A DNA stretch of 64,000 nucleotides from Clostridiaceae bacterium (GCA_902362865.1 CABIYE010000006.1:49317-113316), one strand, 5' to 3'. Positions 1 through 9,263 are shown, counted from the first letter of the stretch. The notes: generated from the sequence alone by a model not told the origin. Numbers and translations: made by a program.

Positions 1-607
1 CAAGCGGTTCTACCAGCGCTTCATCAAATACACCCATCAGTTCCATATTTGCTCCTGCCGGATTGCTGAGCGGCCCCAGAATATTGAACACGGTACGAAT
101 TCCAAGCTCTTTTCTGATTGGCGCCACATACTTCATTGCAATATGATAATTCTGGGCAAACAAGAAGCAAATGTTAATTTTCTTTAATATTTCTGCGCTT
201 CTTTCCGGAGAAATGGTAATCTTCACTCCCAGCGCTTCCAATACGTCTGCGGCGCCGCATTTAGAAGATGCTGCGCGATTCCCGTGCTTTGCCACCGGCA
301 CGCCGCCTGCGGCAATCACCATGGCTGACGTCGTAGAAATATTAAAAGAATTAGAACCATCTCCTCCTGTTCCCACGATTTCCAACACATCCATATCATG
401 AAGCAGTTTAATACAATGGGCGCGCATTCCTGCGGCGGATGCGGTAATCTCATCAATGGTCTCCCCCTTTAAAGATAACGCCGTAAGATACGCCGACATC
501 TGTACCGGGGTTGCCTCTCCGCCCATAATCTCATTCATTACCGCCTCTGCTTCCTCATACGTCAAATCTTCTTTTTTTGAAAGTTTTACAATTGCTTCTT
601 TAATCAT
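1..607 (-). CDS. trpD: Anthranilate phosphoribosyltransferase, 3' end cut by window edge
   Basis: Transfers the phosphoribosyl group of PRPP to anthranilate, the second step of tryptophan synthesis from chorismate. About 202 N-terminal residues are visible. They include the glycine-rich PRPP-binding motif [14 protein letters not shown] and the KHGNRAASS motif typical of the family, whose usual length is about 340. The ATG at 605-607 lies inside the end of trpG, giving an 8-base overlap that suggests translational coupling. It is the third gene of the trpE-trpG-trpD unit. The C-terminus and any following trp genes lie outside the window. Confidence 0.95.
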   Translation of the reverse strand, partial: MIKEAIVKLSKKEDLTYEEAEAVMNEIMGGEATPVQMSAYLTALSLKGETIDEITASAAGMRAHCIKLLHDMDVLEIVGTGGDGSNSFNISTTSAMVIAAGGVPVAKHGNRAASSKCGAADVLEALGVKITISPERSAEILKKINICFLFAQNYHIAMKYVAPIRKELGIRTVFNILGPLSNPAGANMELMGVFDEALVEPL

Positions 608-1178
608 GTCTCACTACCTCCATAAAATTTTCTATCATAACTCTTCCGTCTGCTGTCATAACAGATTCCGGATGAAACTGAACGCCAAATACCGGATATT
701 CCCTGTGCTCCACTGCCATCACTTCTCCGTCCTCCGACTCCGCCGTTACCCGGAGCACTTCCGGAAGCGTATCCCGCCTTACCGCCAGCGAATGATATCT
801 GGCTGCCGGAAAAGCTTCTCCCAATCCTTCGAATAATCTGCTTTCTCCAACTTTTCGTATTTCCTTTTTCTTCCCATGCATCAATTCCTTCGCATAAGTT
901 ATCTCACCGCCAAATGCCTGGCAGATGGACTGGTGTCCCAGGCACACGCCCAGGATTGGTATTTTCCCTGCAAAATACCGAATCGCCGGTATGCAGATTC
1001 CTGCATTCTCCGGTCGTCCCGGTCCCGGGGAGAGAATCAGCGCCTCCGGTTTCATTTTTTCAATTTCCTCTATAGTACATTCATCATTCCGAATCACCCG
1101 GATATTCGGCTCCACAGAACCAATTAGCTGATATAAGTTATAAGAAAAGCTGTCATAATTATCAATCAGTACAATCAT
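600..1178 (-). CDS. trpG: Anthranilate synthase component II (glutamine amidotransferase)
   Basis: Supplies ammonia from glutamine to TrpE for anthranilate formation. The 192 residues match the usual length of a stand-alone class I glutamine amidotransferase. Visible are the oxyanion motif SPGPG, the nucleophile motif GVCLGHQ (Cys near residue 79) and the C-terminal FHPES bearing the catalytic His and Glu. The start overlaps the trpE stop by four bases and the stop overlaps the trpD start, so all three are probably translated as a coupled set. In some bacteria this subunit also serves p-aminobenzoate synthesis; the position between trpE and trpD favours tryptophan. Confidence 0.95.
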   Translation of the reverse strand: MIVLIDNYDSFSYNLYQLIGSVEPNIRVIRNDECTIEEIEKMKPEALILSPGPGRPENAGICIPAIRYFAGKIPILGVCLGHQSICQAFGGEITYAKELMHGKKKEIRKVGESRLFEGLGEAFPAARYHSLAVRRDTLPEVLRVTAESEDGEVMAVEHREYPVFGVQFHPESVMTADGRVMIENFMEVVRHD

Positions 1179-2662
1179 TCCAATCCCTCCTGTGCCTGTT
1201 CCATCGCCTGGATGACGGCTCTCGCTTTATTGCGGCATTCTTCAAATTCCTTCTCCGGCACGCTGTCCGCCACAATTCCCGCTCCGGAGCGGATGCAGAC
1301 AGAACCGTTTTTCTTATATACCAGGCGGATGGCGATACAAGTGTCCAGATTTCCCGCAAAGTCCAGATATCCTATCGCTCCGCCGTAAATTCCCCGTTTA
1401 CTCTGTTCCAGCTCTTCAATAATCTGGCACGCCCGGAACTTGGGTGCTCCCGAAAGTGTCCCGGCAGGAAGGATGGAATCTACCGCATCCACCGCGTCTT
1501 TATCCTCCCGGATACTGCCCACAACGGTAGAGCCAATATGCATCACATGGGAAAAGCGTTCAATGCACAAATATTTCTCCACTTCTACCGTACCAATCTT
1601 GCTGATTCTTCCAATATCATTTCTTCCCAGATCCACAAGCATATTGTGCTCCGCCAGTTCCTTCTCGTCATGAAGCAGTTCTTCCTCCAGCCGGAGGTCT
1701 TCCTTTCTGTCCGCTCCTCTCGGCCTTGTTCCTGCCAATGGAAAGGTGCTTAGCTTCTCCTGCTCCAGCTTCGCAAGCGTCTCCGGGGAGGCTCCCGCAA
1801 TCTCAATATCATCGCTAGAGAAATAGAACATATAAGGCGACGGATTGGAAGCCCTCAGTGCCCGGTAAGTATCAAACAGGCTGCCCTCCGCCTTCGCCCT
1901 CATGGGATTGGACAGCACAATCTGAAAAATATCTCCTTCCCGGATATACCGCTTTGCCTTCTCTACCATCTGGCAATACTTCTCTTTCGGAAACTGAGGA
2001 AGAATCTCGGACTGAAGTTTCAGACGCTTAAATTCTTCCGGTTCCCCATTCCTCATTAATTCCGCCATCTCTTCCAGTCTTTGCTGCGCCTCTTTATAGG
2101 ACTGTTCCACATTTTCTGTCCTGACCCCCGTTATCAGCAGCACCTTTTGCCTGTAATGGTCAAAAGCAATAACACTGTCAAAAAGCATCAAATCCATATC
2201 CCGGAAATCCTGCTGCTCTTTATCTTCCAGCTTTAGCTTTGGTTCACTATATTTGATATAATCATAAGAAAAATAGCCCACCAATCCTCCGGTAAAGGGC
2301 GGCATTCCTTCTATCTTCGGACTTTTATTCTCCTTTAAGATTTCCCTCAGGGTATCTCCCGGATGTGCTACTTTCTTCACAATTTCTTCTTCCTGCCCGT
2401 CTCCGGAGGTTTTTCGGATTCTTAACACTCCATCCGTACAGGTAATTTCCATCGCCGGATGATATCCCAGAAAGGAATATCTTCCCCACACTTCCGTCTG
2501 GCTTGCGCTCTCCAGAAGATAACAATGCTTACTTGCCTTTCTGAGTATCCGCATAACCTCCACCGGAGTATACCGGTCCGCATATAATTCTTTACATACC
2601 GGAATCCTCCGGTACTTCTTCGTTTCTGCTAATTTTTTTACTTCTTCTAGAACTGGATACAT
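1175..2662 (-). CDS. trpE: Anthranilate synthase component I
   Basis: Converts chorismate and ammonia to anthranilate, the committed and normally feedback-inhibited step of tryptophan synthesis. The 495 residues have the N-terminal regulatory region with the LLES segment that binds tryptophan in the family, then the chorismate-binding domain with motifs AGTRPRG, DLGRNDIG, HIGSTV and GAPKFRA. The start is set by GGGAGG seven bases before the ATG. It is the first gene after the T-box leader, so transcription should rise when uncharged tRNA-Trp accumulates. The LLES motif and trp-specific leader argue against PabB or isochorismate synthase. Confidence 0.95.
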   Translation of the reverse strand: MYPVLEEVKKLAETKKYRRIPVCKELYADRYTPVEVMRILRKASKHCYLLESASQTEVWGRYSFLGYHPAMEITCTDGVLRIRKTSGDGQEEEIVKKVAHPGDTLREILKENKSPKIEGMPPFTGGLVGYFSYDYIKYSEPKLKLEDKEQQDFRDMDLMLFDSVIAFDHYRQKVLLITGVRTENVEQSYKEAQQRLEEMAELMRNGEPEEFKRLKLQSEILPQFPKEKYCQMVEKAKRYIREGDIFQIVLSNPMRAKAEGSLFDTYRALRASNPSPYMFYFSSDDIEIAGASPETLAKLEQEKLSTFPLAGTRPRGADRKEDLRLEEELLHDEKELAEHNMLVDLGRNDIGRISKIGTVEVEKYLCIERFSHVMHIGSTVVGSIREDKDAVDAVDSILPAGTLSGAPKFRACQIIEELEQSKRGIYGGAIGYLDFAGNLDTCIAIRLVYKKNGSVCIRSGAGIVADSVPEKEFEECRNKARAVIQAMEQAQEGLE

Positions 2663-2704
2663 GTACTTACCTCCCTGCTATCTGTATTCCTATAATAAAA
2701 AAGC

Positions 2705-2741
2705 GGACAAGTCTGCCTCGAACTCCCTATATCATAAAAAA
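2705..2741. repeat. Dispersed 37-base repeat, copy A
   Basis: This 37-base stretch matches 7026-7062 at about 31 of 37 positions by eye, sharing the core ACAAGTCTGCCTC. On the minus strand both copies begin right at the T-run of a terminator (here the T-box terminator). It lies between the terminator and the trpE ribosome binding site. No function is known to me. Confidence 0.6.
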
Positions 2742-2784
2742 CGCCCGTCCCCGACAGAATACTACTTCTGTCAAGGACGAGCGC
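2736..2784 (-). terminator. T-box leader terminator
   Basis: On the minus strand, arms CGCTCGTCC (2775-2783) and GGACGGGCG (2742-2750) flank an inner TTGACAGA/TCTGTC pairing and are followed by six T. This is the rho-independent terminator of the trp T-box, used when tRNA-Trp is charged. Confidence 0.88.
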
Positions 2785-3032
2785 TATATACATCACTCGC
2801 GGTGCCACCTTGCTTCACGGCATGACCCGTGCACTTTGCGGAATACCATCATATTCCCGGCAACTGACGTATGCCCCCACGTCGCAGAATACTCGGCTTT
2901 AAACCTTTGACTGCGCCCTCCGCGGTCCATTTGACAATCTGCATCTCCACCCGGCTCTCACCTACCCGGATTCTCTGTGCGCGCATAACTGCCGTTATCT
3001 CCGCTTCAACGGTTTACTATATTGAATTCTTT
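2736..3032 (-). promoter_or_regulatory. T-box riboswitch, tRNA-Trp type, upstream of trpE
   Basis: Read on the minus strand, the leader has the conserved T-box AAGGTGGCACCGCG (2799-2812), which pairs with the acceptor end of uncharged tRNA. A Stem I candidate further upstream holds a TGG codon (2927-2929) in an AAA-TGG-ACC context at the expected specifier position. TGG is the tryptophan codon, matching the trp genes downstream. A GC-rich hairpin with a T-run (2736-2784) is the terminator and competes with the antiterminator. Stem I was not folded rigorously. Confidence 0.93.
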
Positions 3033-3038
3033 TCTACT

Positions 3039-3067
3039 AACCTAACACACAATTTCTGCTTTGTCAA
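3039..3067 (-). promoter_or_regulatory. Promoter of the trp T-box transcript
   Basis: TTGACA (3062-3067) and TAGGTT (3039-3044) are separated by 17 bases on the minus strand, just upstream of the T-box leader. The -35 is perfect and the -10 weak. Confidence 0.65.
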
Positions 3068-3098
3068 TCAGGAATTTAGAAAAAATTTTCTCTGTATT

Positions 3099-3989
3099 TT
3101 ACTTTCCGACATTCTCCTCTGTGCTCTCCGCCCCATATCTTACTCTGTCCAGCGTAAATCCTCTGCCTTTTACCTCTTTAATCTGGGTAATCGTAATAAA
3201 CGCCTTTTCATCTATATGCTTCACTACTTCATTTACCGCATACAACTTCCGATGAGGAATCACACACAGCACGCCTTTTTGCTGCTCCTGGCTGTAACCC
3301 TTTTCAATATAAACCATAGTCGCTCCCACATCCAGATCCATCAATATTTTTTCACGGATTTCCTCATATTTTTCAGAAATAATAAAAAGCTGTATCTGAG
3401 ACTGTCCGAACAAAACCACCTGGTTCATTGCCATCGTCATAATCATCAGCGTCAGTATTCCATAAAGGATCTGCTCAACATCTGAAAAAAACACCTGCAC
3501 TCCCAAAACCGCGAAATCTACAAGATACATGAAAACAGCAACGGAGCCATGCAGATATTTACTCAGCATAAGCGCAATGATATCCGTCCCGCCCGTGGAA
3601 GCTCCCTGCCTTACCACAAGCCCGATCCCCACTCCAAGCAGAAGTCCCGCATAGACAGACGCAAGCATCATATTATCTGTCAGCTCCGTAATCCCGGGGA
3701 TGCTCTGGGCAATCGCCAAAAACACCGGATAAACGAAAGTACTGACAATAGTTGTCACGGCAAATTTTCTGCCAAGTGTCGCTGCTCCCAACAGAAAAAG
3801 GATCCCATTGACAACAAAGATAACCACCGAAAGGTTCATTGGTATAAAATGTGTAATAGAAAGGCCTATACCGGTGGCGCCTCCCATAATGATATTATGC
3901 GGCACGACAAAAGCCGCAACTACAAAAGCAAGAATCGCATTCCCTGCCAAAACGCCCAAAGCAATCGTTACATTCTTCCTGATATTCAT
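3099..3989 (-). CDS. YitT family membrane protein with DUF2179 domain
   Basis: A 296-residue protein with five or six hydrophobic segments in the first two thirds (for example residues 7-30, 50-75 and 105-130) and a soluble C-terminal domain of about 80 residues. It shows the family motifs GGATGIGL and GASTGGTDIIA. YitT/DUF161 proteins are common in Firmicutes; the transport substrate and role are unknown. It starts 24 bases after tex on the same strand, so it may be cotranscribed. No convincing terminator separates its end from the trp promoter, so some read-through into the T-box leader is possible. A second paralogue lies at 24123-24983. Confidence 0.9.
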   Translation of the reverse strand: MNIRKNVTIALGVLAGNAILAFVVAAFVVPHNIIMGGATGIGLSITHFIPMNLSVVIFVVNGILFLLGAATLGRKFAVTTIVSTFVYPVFLAIAQSIPGITELTDNMMLASVYAGLLLGVGIGLVVRQGASTGGTDIIALMLSKYLHGSVAVFMYLVDFAVLGVQVFFSDVEQILYGILTLMIMTMAMNQVVLFGQSQIQLFIISEKYEEIREKILMDLDVGATMVYIEKGYSQEQQKGVLCVIPHRKLYAVNEVVKHIDEKAFITITQIKEVKGRGFTLDRVRYGAESTEENVGK

Positions 3990-4013
3990 TTGTTTTCCCC
4001 CAATGACATTTTT

Positions 4014-6170
4014 TTAAGAAATTCCTTTCATCGTAAGTTGGATTCTCTTCTTCTTCAAATCCACGCTCATAACCTTAACATCTACTATATCACCAACACT
4101 GACCACTTCCAACGGGTGCTTAATAAATTTCTTATCGGTAATCTCGGAAATGTGTACCAGCCCGTCCTGATGCACGCCAATATCAACAAATACCCCAAAA
4201 TCAATGACATTCCTTACTGTTCCCTTCAGAATCATGCCTTCTTTCAAATCTTTCATATCCAGTACATCTGTGCGCAGAATCGGCTTGGGCATCTCATCAC
4301 GAGGATCTCTGGCGGGTTTCTCCAGCTCCTTCACAATATCCCGCAGCGTAATCTCGCCGATTTCAAGCTCTTCAGCTAGTTTTTTGTAATCTTTAATCGT
4401 AAGAGACAGTCCCGTCAGCTTACCGCCGCTGATATCTTCTACCGAAAATCCCTGTTTCTTCAGAAGCTTTTCCGCCGCCTCATAAGATTCGGGATGAACA
4501 CTTGTCCCATCCAACGGATTTTCCCCATTCTGTATCCGCATAAATCCCGCGCTCTGTTCAAATGCTTTTGGCCCCAATTTGGCTACTTTCAAAAGCTGCT
4601 TTCTGTTGGTAAATCTTCCATTTTCTTCACGATAAGCAACAATATTTTTAGCAATCGTCCCGGAAATACCGGAAATATAGGAAAGCAGCGGCGCAGAAGC
4701 CGTATTTAAGTCTACTCCCACCTTATTGACACAATCTTCTACAACTCCGGACAATGTTTCACCTAACTTCTTCTGGTTCATGTCATGCTGGTACTGCCCC
4801 ACACCAATGGATTTGGATTCTATTTTTACCAGCTCTGCCAGTGGATCCTGCAGCCTTCTGGCAATAGATGTGGCACTCCTTTGTCCCACGTCAAACTTCG
4901 GAAATTCTTCAGAAGCCAGCTTGCTTGCTGAATAGACAGATGCTCCGGCTTCATTTACGATTACATACTGTACCTTCTCCGGAATTTCTTTTAAAAGTTC
5001 CACAATAAACTGTTCAGACTCTCTGGACGCCGTACCATTTCCAAGCGAAATCAATGTAATATTATACTTCTTGATAATCTTCTTCAGGAGATCCTTGGAC
5101 GCCTGTATTTTCTGCGGTGTAGTCGGCGCCGTCGGATAAATAACCGTCGTCCCGATTACCTTGCCGGTGGGATTAACCACCGCCAGCTTGCACCCGGTAC
5201 GAAATGCCGGATCCCAGCCAAGAACCGTCTGTCCCACAATCGGCGGCTGCATCAAAAGCTGTTCTAAGTTCTTGCCAAATACGGAAATTGCGCCGTCCTC
5301 TGCCCGCTCTGTCAGCTCATTTCGTATCTCACGCTCAATCGCCGGGGCAATCAGACGTTTGTAACTATCCTCTACGACTTCCTTCAATACCGGCGTCGTA
5401 TAAGGATTATCATTGCGAATCGTTTTCTTCTCCAGATAGCGGATAATATCTTCTTCCGGCGCCTCAAGCCTGACATTCAGAAACTTTTCCTTCTCTCCCC
5501 GGTTCAACGCCAGGATTCGGTGGCCTGCAAGCCGCATAACCGGCTCTTCAAAATCATAGTACATCTCATATACCGACTCTGCCTTGGCATCCTTTGCCAC
5601 AGAAACGACTTTCCCCTTCTTCATGGTCGTATTCCGTATCCAGCTTCTGTAAGCCGCCTCATCTGAAATAATTTCGGCAATAATATCCTGCGCTCCTGCA
5701 ATAGCTTCCTGTACCGTGTTCACTTCTTTCTCAGAATTAATATAGTCTGCTGCCGCCTCTTCCAACGGCTGTTTCACATTCTGCAGCATAATCAGCGCTG
5801 CCAAAGGTTCCAATCCCTTCTCCCTTGCAATCGTTGCCCGGGTTCGCCTCTTCGGACGGTATGGCCTGTATAAATCCTCTACCACTACCAGGGTTTCTGC
5901 CGCTGCAATCTGCGCTCTTAATTCCTCTGTAAGCTTTCCTTGTTCTTCAATGCTTGACAGTACCTGTTCCTTCTTCTCTTCCAGATTTCTAAGATAAGTA
6001 AGCCTCTCAAATAATTTACGAAGCTGCTCATCATCCAGCGTCCCCGTCGCTTCCTTCCGGTATCTGGCAATAAAAGGAATCGTATTGCCCTCGTCTATCA
6101 ACTTCACGGCAGCGTCCACCTGCCACCTTTTCACACCTAATTCTTCGGTAATTTTCTGATTAATATCCAT
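4014..6170 (-). CDS. tex: Tex family RNA-binding S1-domain protein
   Basis: A full-length 718-residue Tex/YhgF homologue, a broadly conserved cytoplasmic nucleic-acid-binding protein linked to transcription fitness. In order it has the N-terminal helical Tex domain, a YqgF-like RNase H fold around residues 320-440 (GWDPAFRTGCK, SLGNGTASRE), a helix-hairpin-helix region with the motif LLSYISGISGTIAKNIV, and a C-terminal S1 domain from about residue 645 (GTVRNVIDFGVFVDIGVHQD). The ATG has AAAGGA about eight bases upstream. Its own promoter is visible at 6205-6233. The yitT gene follows closely. Confidence 0.95.
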   Translation of the reverse strand: MDINQKITEELGVKRWQVDAAVKLIDEGNTIPFIARYRKEATGTLDDEQLRKLFERLTYLRNLEEKKEQVLSSIEEQGKLTEELRAQIAAAETLVVVEDLYRPYRPKRRTRATIAREKGLEPLAALIMLQNVKQPLEEAAADYINSEKEVNTVQEAIAGAQDIIAEIISDEAAYRSWIRNTTMKKGKVVSVAKDAKAESVYEMYYDFEEPVMRLAGHRILALNRGEKEKFLNVRLEAPEEDIIRYLEKKTIRNDNPYTTPVLKEVVEDSYKRLIAPAIEREIRNELTERAEDGAISVFGKNLEQLLMQPPIVGQTVLGWDPAFRTGCKLAVVNPTGKVIGTTVIYPTAPTTPQKIQASKDLLKKIIKKYNITLISLGNGTASRESEQFIVELLKEIPEKVQYVIVNEAGASVYSASKLASEEFPKFDVGQRSATSIARRLQDPLAELVKIESKSIGVGQYQHDMNQKKLGETLSGVVEDCVNKVGVDLNTASAPLLSYISGISGTIAKNIVAYREENGRFTNRKQLLKVAKLGPKAFEQSAGFMRIQNGENPLDGTSVHPESYEAAEKLLKKQGFSVEDISGGKLTGLSLTIKDYKKLAEELEIGEITLRDIVKELEKPARDPRDEMPKPILRTDVLDMKDLKEGMILKGTVRNVIDFGVFVDIGVHQDGLVHISEITDKKFIKHPLEVVSVGDIVDVKVMSVDLKKKRIQLTMKGIS

Positions 6171-6204
6171 TCTGCAAATCCTTTCTCCATTACTTCCGTA
6201 CTAT

Positions 6205-6233
6205 ATTATAGCAATTAAATATCTGCATTTCCA
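6205..6233 (-). promoter_or_regulatory. Promoter of tex
   Basis: TGGAAA (6228-6233) and a perfect TATAAT (6205-6210) lie 17 bases apart on the minus strand, with transcription expected to start about 30 bases before the tex ATG. Confidence 0.6.
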
Positions 6234-6270
6234 CAGGATTTTTCCATACATCAGTAAATCGGATTACCGG

Positions 6271-6290
6271 ATATAGTACAAACACTATAT
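6271..6290. promoter_or_regulatory. Inverted repeat, candidate operator between tex and tetR
   Basis: ATATAGT and ACTATAT form a perfect 7-base inverted repeat around ACAAAC. It sits in the divergent tex/tetR region, upstream of the tetR -35. The dyad is typical of TetR-family sites, so autoregulation by the adjacent regulator is plausible but inferred. Related CTATAT/ATATAG half-sites occur upstream of the MATE gene. Confidence 0.45.
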
Positions 6291-6321
6291 AGAGCTTCAA
6301 TACCGAGTCCGCTCTGTTTTC

Positions 6322-6350
6322 TTGAAAATTCAAAGAAAATATGATATACT
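6322..6350 (+). promoter_or_regulatory. Promoter of the tetR gene at 6393
   Basis: TTGAAA (6322-6327) and TATACT (6345-6350) are separated by exactly 17 bases, about 40 bases before the start codon. Confidence 0.7.
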
Positions 6351-6392
6351 TACTTCCACGAAAATAACCATAACGAAGGGAATCGCACCATT

Positions 6393-7007
6393 ATGAGTGA
6401 AATACAGGAACTGACAAAACAACAGCAAAAATCGAGAGAGACGAAAAAGAAAATCTTTAATGCTGCAAAAAACATTTTGCAGGAAAAAGGCTATGAAGCA
6501 CTCTCCATTAAGAATATCTGCGAGGAAGCCGGCGTATCCAACGGCAGCTTCTACCACCATTTCAAGACAAAAGATGACCTGCTCTCTTATTATATTGAAG
6601 AACAGCCCAGCATCAATCCGGATCTTCTGGATCTCCCCGAAAGCCCGGAAGAAGCAAAGACAGCGATTATTCAGGTTTATCTGAATTATGTACATTACTG
6701 CCAGGATCTTGGATTGTCTTTTATGTCCAATTATTATACACCAAAAAACCAGTCTTTGAATCCTGCAATCCGTACCGAACGCCCATATCCGATCGTCACA
6801 GTTCACAATTATTTGAAAAAGGCTCTCGATGCAGGCGTCATCCATCTGTCCTATCCATTGGAGGATATAACGACGGATATCCGTATGATTGTCATTGGAA
6901 ATGTATTTGAATGGTGCCTGAAAAATGGCGATGCCGATTTTGAAGGAAATATGAAGCGTTCCCTGCAGGCTTATCTGGACGGCGCATTCAAGCCAACAGG
7001 CCGATAG
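6393..7007 (+). CDS. TetR/AcrR family transcriptional regulator
   Basis: A 204-residue one-component regulator. Residues about 14-60 form the TetR DNA-binding domain, with the HTH IKNICEEAGVSNGSFYHHF followed by the usual K-D-L. The C-terminal ligand-binding domain matches no ligand class I can name. The gene has its own promoter and a terminator at 7065-7096, so it is monocistronic. It precedes a codirectional MATE exporter with similar half-sites in its promoter region, so it may control that pump as well as itself; this link is inference. Confidence 0.9.
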   Translation: MSEIQELTKQQQKSRETKKKIFNAAKNILQEKGYEALSIKNICEEAGVSNGSFYHHFKTKDDLLSYYIEEQPSINPDLLDLPESPEEAKTAIIQVYLNYVHYCQDLGLSFMSNYYTPKNQSLNPAIRTERPYPIVTVHNYLKKALDAGVIHLSYPLEDITTDIRMIVIGNVFEWCLKNGDADFEGNMKRSLQAYLDGAFKPTGR

Positions 7008-7025
7008 GCTTATCAGACTTAAATC

Positions 7026-7062
7026 AGACAAGTCTGCCTCAAGTTCCCTATACCACAAAAAA
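7026..7062. repeat. Dispersed 37-base repeat, copy B
   Basis: Second copy of the element at 2705-2741, including ACAAGTCTGCCTC and TCCCTATA. Here too it abuts a hairpin whose minus-strand T-run adjoins the repeat. Confidence 0.6.
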
Positions 7063-7064
7063 AG

Positions 7065-7096
7065 CCTTTCAAGCAAGCGAACTTGAAAGGTTTTTT
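7065..7096 (+). terminator. Terminator after tetR (possibly bidirectional)
   Basis: CCTTTCAAG (7065-7073) pairs with CTTGAAAGG (7082-7090), followed by six T. An A-run on the 5' side means it could also stop minus-strand transcription. Confidence 0.88.
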
Positions 7097-7286
7097 CGTA
7101 GAAGGGAATCGGCATTTCTGCCTCAATAATATCTTTAATTGTATTATAGGACTCTTCTTCCAGAATTGCAAATCAGTTATTTTTATATAATTCATTTACC
7201 TATAGGGTTTTTCTATATCCCATTGACCTTATACTCCCCTATATGGTATATAATTTGTATATAGAGAAATACAGGAGATGAGAATT

Positions 7287-8639
7287 TTGAAAAATAACAA
7301 ATTTGAAATTGACATGTGCAATGGATCCGTTATGGACAAACTAATCTCTTTTTCGCTTCCATTAATGCTTTCCGGTATTTTACAGCTAATGTTCAATGCA
7401 GTCGACATTATCATCGTTGGAAGATTTACCGGAAGCCAGGCACTGGCTGCCGTAGGCTCCACCACAGCTTTAATTAATGTATTTACCAATCTGTTCATCG
7501 GAATTTCCCTGGGCAGCAATGTACTGGCAGCCCGGTTTTATGCATCCGGGAAAGCCAAAGAAATGTCGGAAACCGTACATACTTCCATCCTATTTGCCCT
7601 AATCAGCGGAATCGTTATGGCGATTGCCGGGCTCCTTTTCTCCAGGCTCGCGTTGGAACTAATGGGAACCCCTTCTGATGTAATCAGTCAATCTTCCCTT
7701 TATATGCGAATTTATTTTCTGGGAATGCCATTTTTCATGCTTTACAATTACGGTGCCGCCATCCTGCGTGCCATAGGAGACACCAAGCGCCCTTTGTTCT
7801 TTCTGATTATCTCAGGATTGCTGAATGCGGGTCTGAACCTGTTCCTTGTTATCGTATTCCATCTTGGTGTGGCAGGCGTAGCAATTGCCACCATAATTTC
7901 CCAGATGGTTTCCTGCATCCTGGTAATTCGCTGCCTTTGCAGATCCGAAGGAATCTATCAGCTTCATTTTTCTGAATTAACGCTGAAAACCGCCTATTTG
8001 AAACAGATCTTCCAGGTAGGCATCCCTGCCGGAATCCAGAGTACTGTCATCAACTTCTCTAACGTACTGCTGCAGTCCTCCGTGAATTCTTTCGGCTCTG
8101 TTGCCATGGCCGGGTATACTGCAGCGAACAATATCTTCGGCTTCTTGTACGTAGCAGTCAACTCTATTACGCAGGCATGCATGAGTTTCACAAGCCAGAA
8201 TTACGGCGTCGGCAAATACAAACGTATGGATCGGATCCTTGCAGACTGTATGATCCTGACCGTAGGCATTTCCCTGGTACTTGGCTGTGGCTCCTACATT
8301 TTTGCACCTGAAATTTTAAAAATCTATACCTCCAGCCCGGAGGTCATTCAATGCGGTACCGAGATTCTTGCCTACACCACGGCAACCTATTTTTTGTGCG
8401 GATTAATGGATCTCTTTCCGGGTCCGATGCGCGGAATGGGATATTCCGCTGTCCCCATGATTTTGTCCATTATCGGGACGGTAGGAACCAGAATTGTCTG
8501 GATATTCGGACTTTTCCCGCACCACAGGACGCTTTCCTTCCTGTTTATCTCCTACCCGGCGTCATGGCTCCTTTCCATAGTCATGCAGGTAATCTGCCTT
8601 TATTTCGTCAGGAAAAGAGTATATCCTGCTAAGCCTTAA
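7287..8639 (+). CDS. MATE family multidrug efflux transporter
   Basis: An inner-membrane antiporter of the MATE family that exports drugs or other organic cations using a Na+ or H+ gradient. About 450 residues form twelve hydrophobic segments in two similar halves. Typical features are the early PLMLSGILQLMFNAVD segment and GAAILRAIGDTKRP after helix 4. An ATG at 7278 abuts the AGGAG (7273-7277), which is too close. A TTG at 7287 in the same frame has nine bases of spacing and is the likelier start. The 3' end overlaps the convergent tetR at 8629. The substrate cannot be predicted. Confidence 0.92.
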   Translation: MKNNKFEIDMCNGSVMDKLISFSLPLMLSGILQLMFNAVDIIIVGRFTGSQALAAVGSTTALINVFTNLFIGISLGSNVLAARFYASGKAKEMSETVHTSILFALISGIVMAIAGLLFSRLALELMGTPSDVISQSSLYMRIYFLGMPFFMLYNYGAAILRAIGDTKRPLFFLIISGLLNAGLNLFLVIVFHLGVAGVAIATIISQMVSCILVIRCLCRSEGIYQLHFSELTLKTAYLKQIFQVGIPAGIQSTVINFSNVLLQSSVNSFGSVAMAGYTAANNIFGFLYVAVNSITQACMSFTSQNYGVGKYKRMDRILADCMILTVGISLVLGCGSYIFAPEILKIYTSSPEVIQCGTEILAYTTATYFLCGLMDLFPGPMRGMGYSAVPMILSIIGTVGTRIVWIFGLFPHHRTLSFLFISYPASWLLSIVMQVICLYFVRKRVYPAKP

Positions 8640-9243
8640 AGTACTCCAGCATGATGGGCATGCATTCTCTGCTGTACTGCGCAAGAGAATAGCTGCCCTT
8701 ATTCATGCACCAATCGGATATTAATGCCCTTTCACACATACTATAATATTTCACAATCTCTCCAATCGGCTTATCGTCCCGTATCTGCCCCCGCTTCTGC
8801 CCTTCTTCTACAATCTTATGAATCAGACGGTAATATTTCCGGTTCTGATCCAAAAGATAACTGTTTCCCTGGGTAACCAACTGCGTAGAATACAAGGAGG
8901 CGAGAAGATCGATACTGATCTTCTCTTCCATCATGGAATGCACCTCCACATTCAAAAATAAAAGTTTCACAAAACTATTCATCCCGGGATTCATCTTTCC
9001 TTCTAATTCTTCATAATAATCATCCAGGATTACCGACAATGTATTCAAAAGCTCATCTTTTGTATTGAAGTAATAGTAGAAAGAGCCCTTTGAGGTTCCC
9101 GACAATTCAATAATGTCGTCTACCGTGGTATGGTTATAACCTTTGTCATGAAACAGCTGCCAGGCGGCAGACACGATTTTGTTCTTCACCCCTTTAGGCG
9201 CCGTTTTCTCTGCTGCTTTCTCTGCCATATTTCCTATATTCAT
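8629..9243 (-). CDS. TetR/AcrR family regulator, last gene of the hypE-hypD unit
   Basis: A 204-residue TetR-type repressor with an N-terminal HTH (VDDIIELSGTSKGSFYYYF, about residues 42-60) and an unclassified C-terminal domain. It begins 20 bases after hypD on the same strand with no terminator between, so it is probably cotranscribed with hypE-hypD and may control them through the repeated TAGNCTA sites upstream of hypE. It converges with and overlaps the end of the MATE gene by 11 bases, so control of that pump is an alternative. The ligand is unknown. Confidence 0.88.
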   Translation of the reverse strand: MNIGNMAEKAAEKTAPKGVKNKIVSAAWQLFHDKGYNHTTVDDIIELSGTSKGSFYYYFNTKDELLNTLSVILDDYYEELEGKMNPGMNSFVKLLFLNVEVHSMMEEKISIDLLASLYSTQLVTQGNSYLLDQNRKYYRLIHKIVEEGQKRGQIRDDKPIGEIVKYYSMCERALISDWCMNKGSYSLAQYSRECMPIMLEYFKA

Positions 9244-9263
9244 CAGACTCTCACCTTTATCTC

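Noticed and set aside
3068..3098. Terminator between yitT and the trp promoter
   Set aside because: The AGAAAA/TTTTCT pairing is short and A-T only, too weak to call.
6330..7115. A 261-codon minus-strand frame opposite tetR
   Set aside because: It covers the tetR gene, its promoter and its terminator in antisense and shows no domain.
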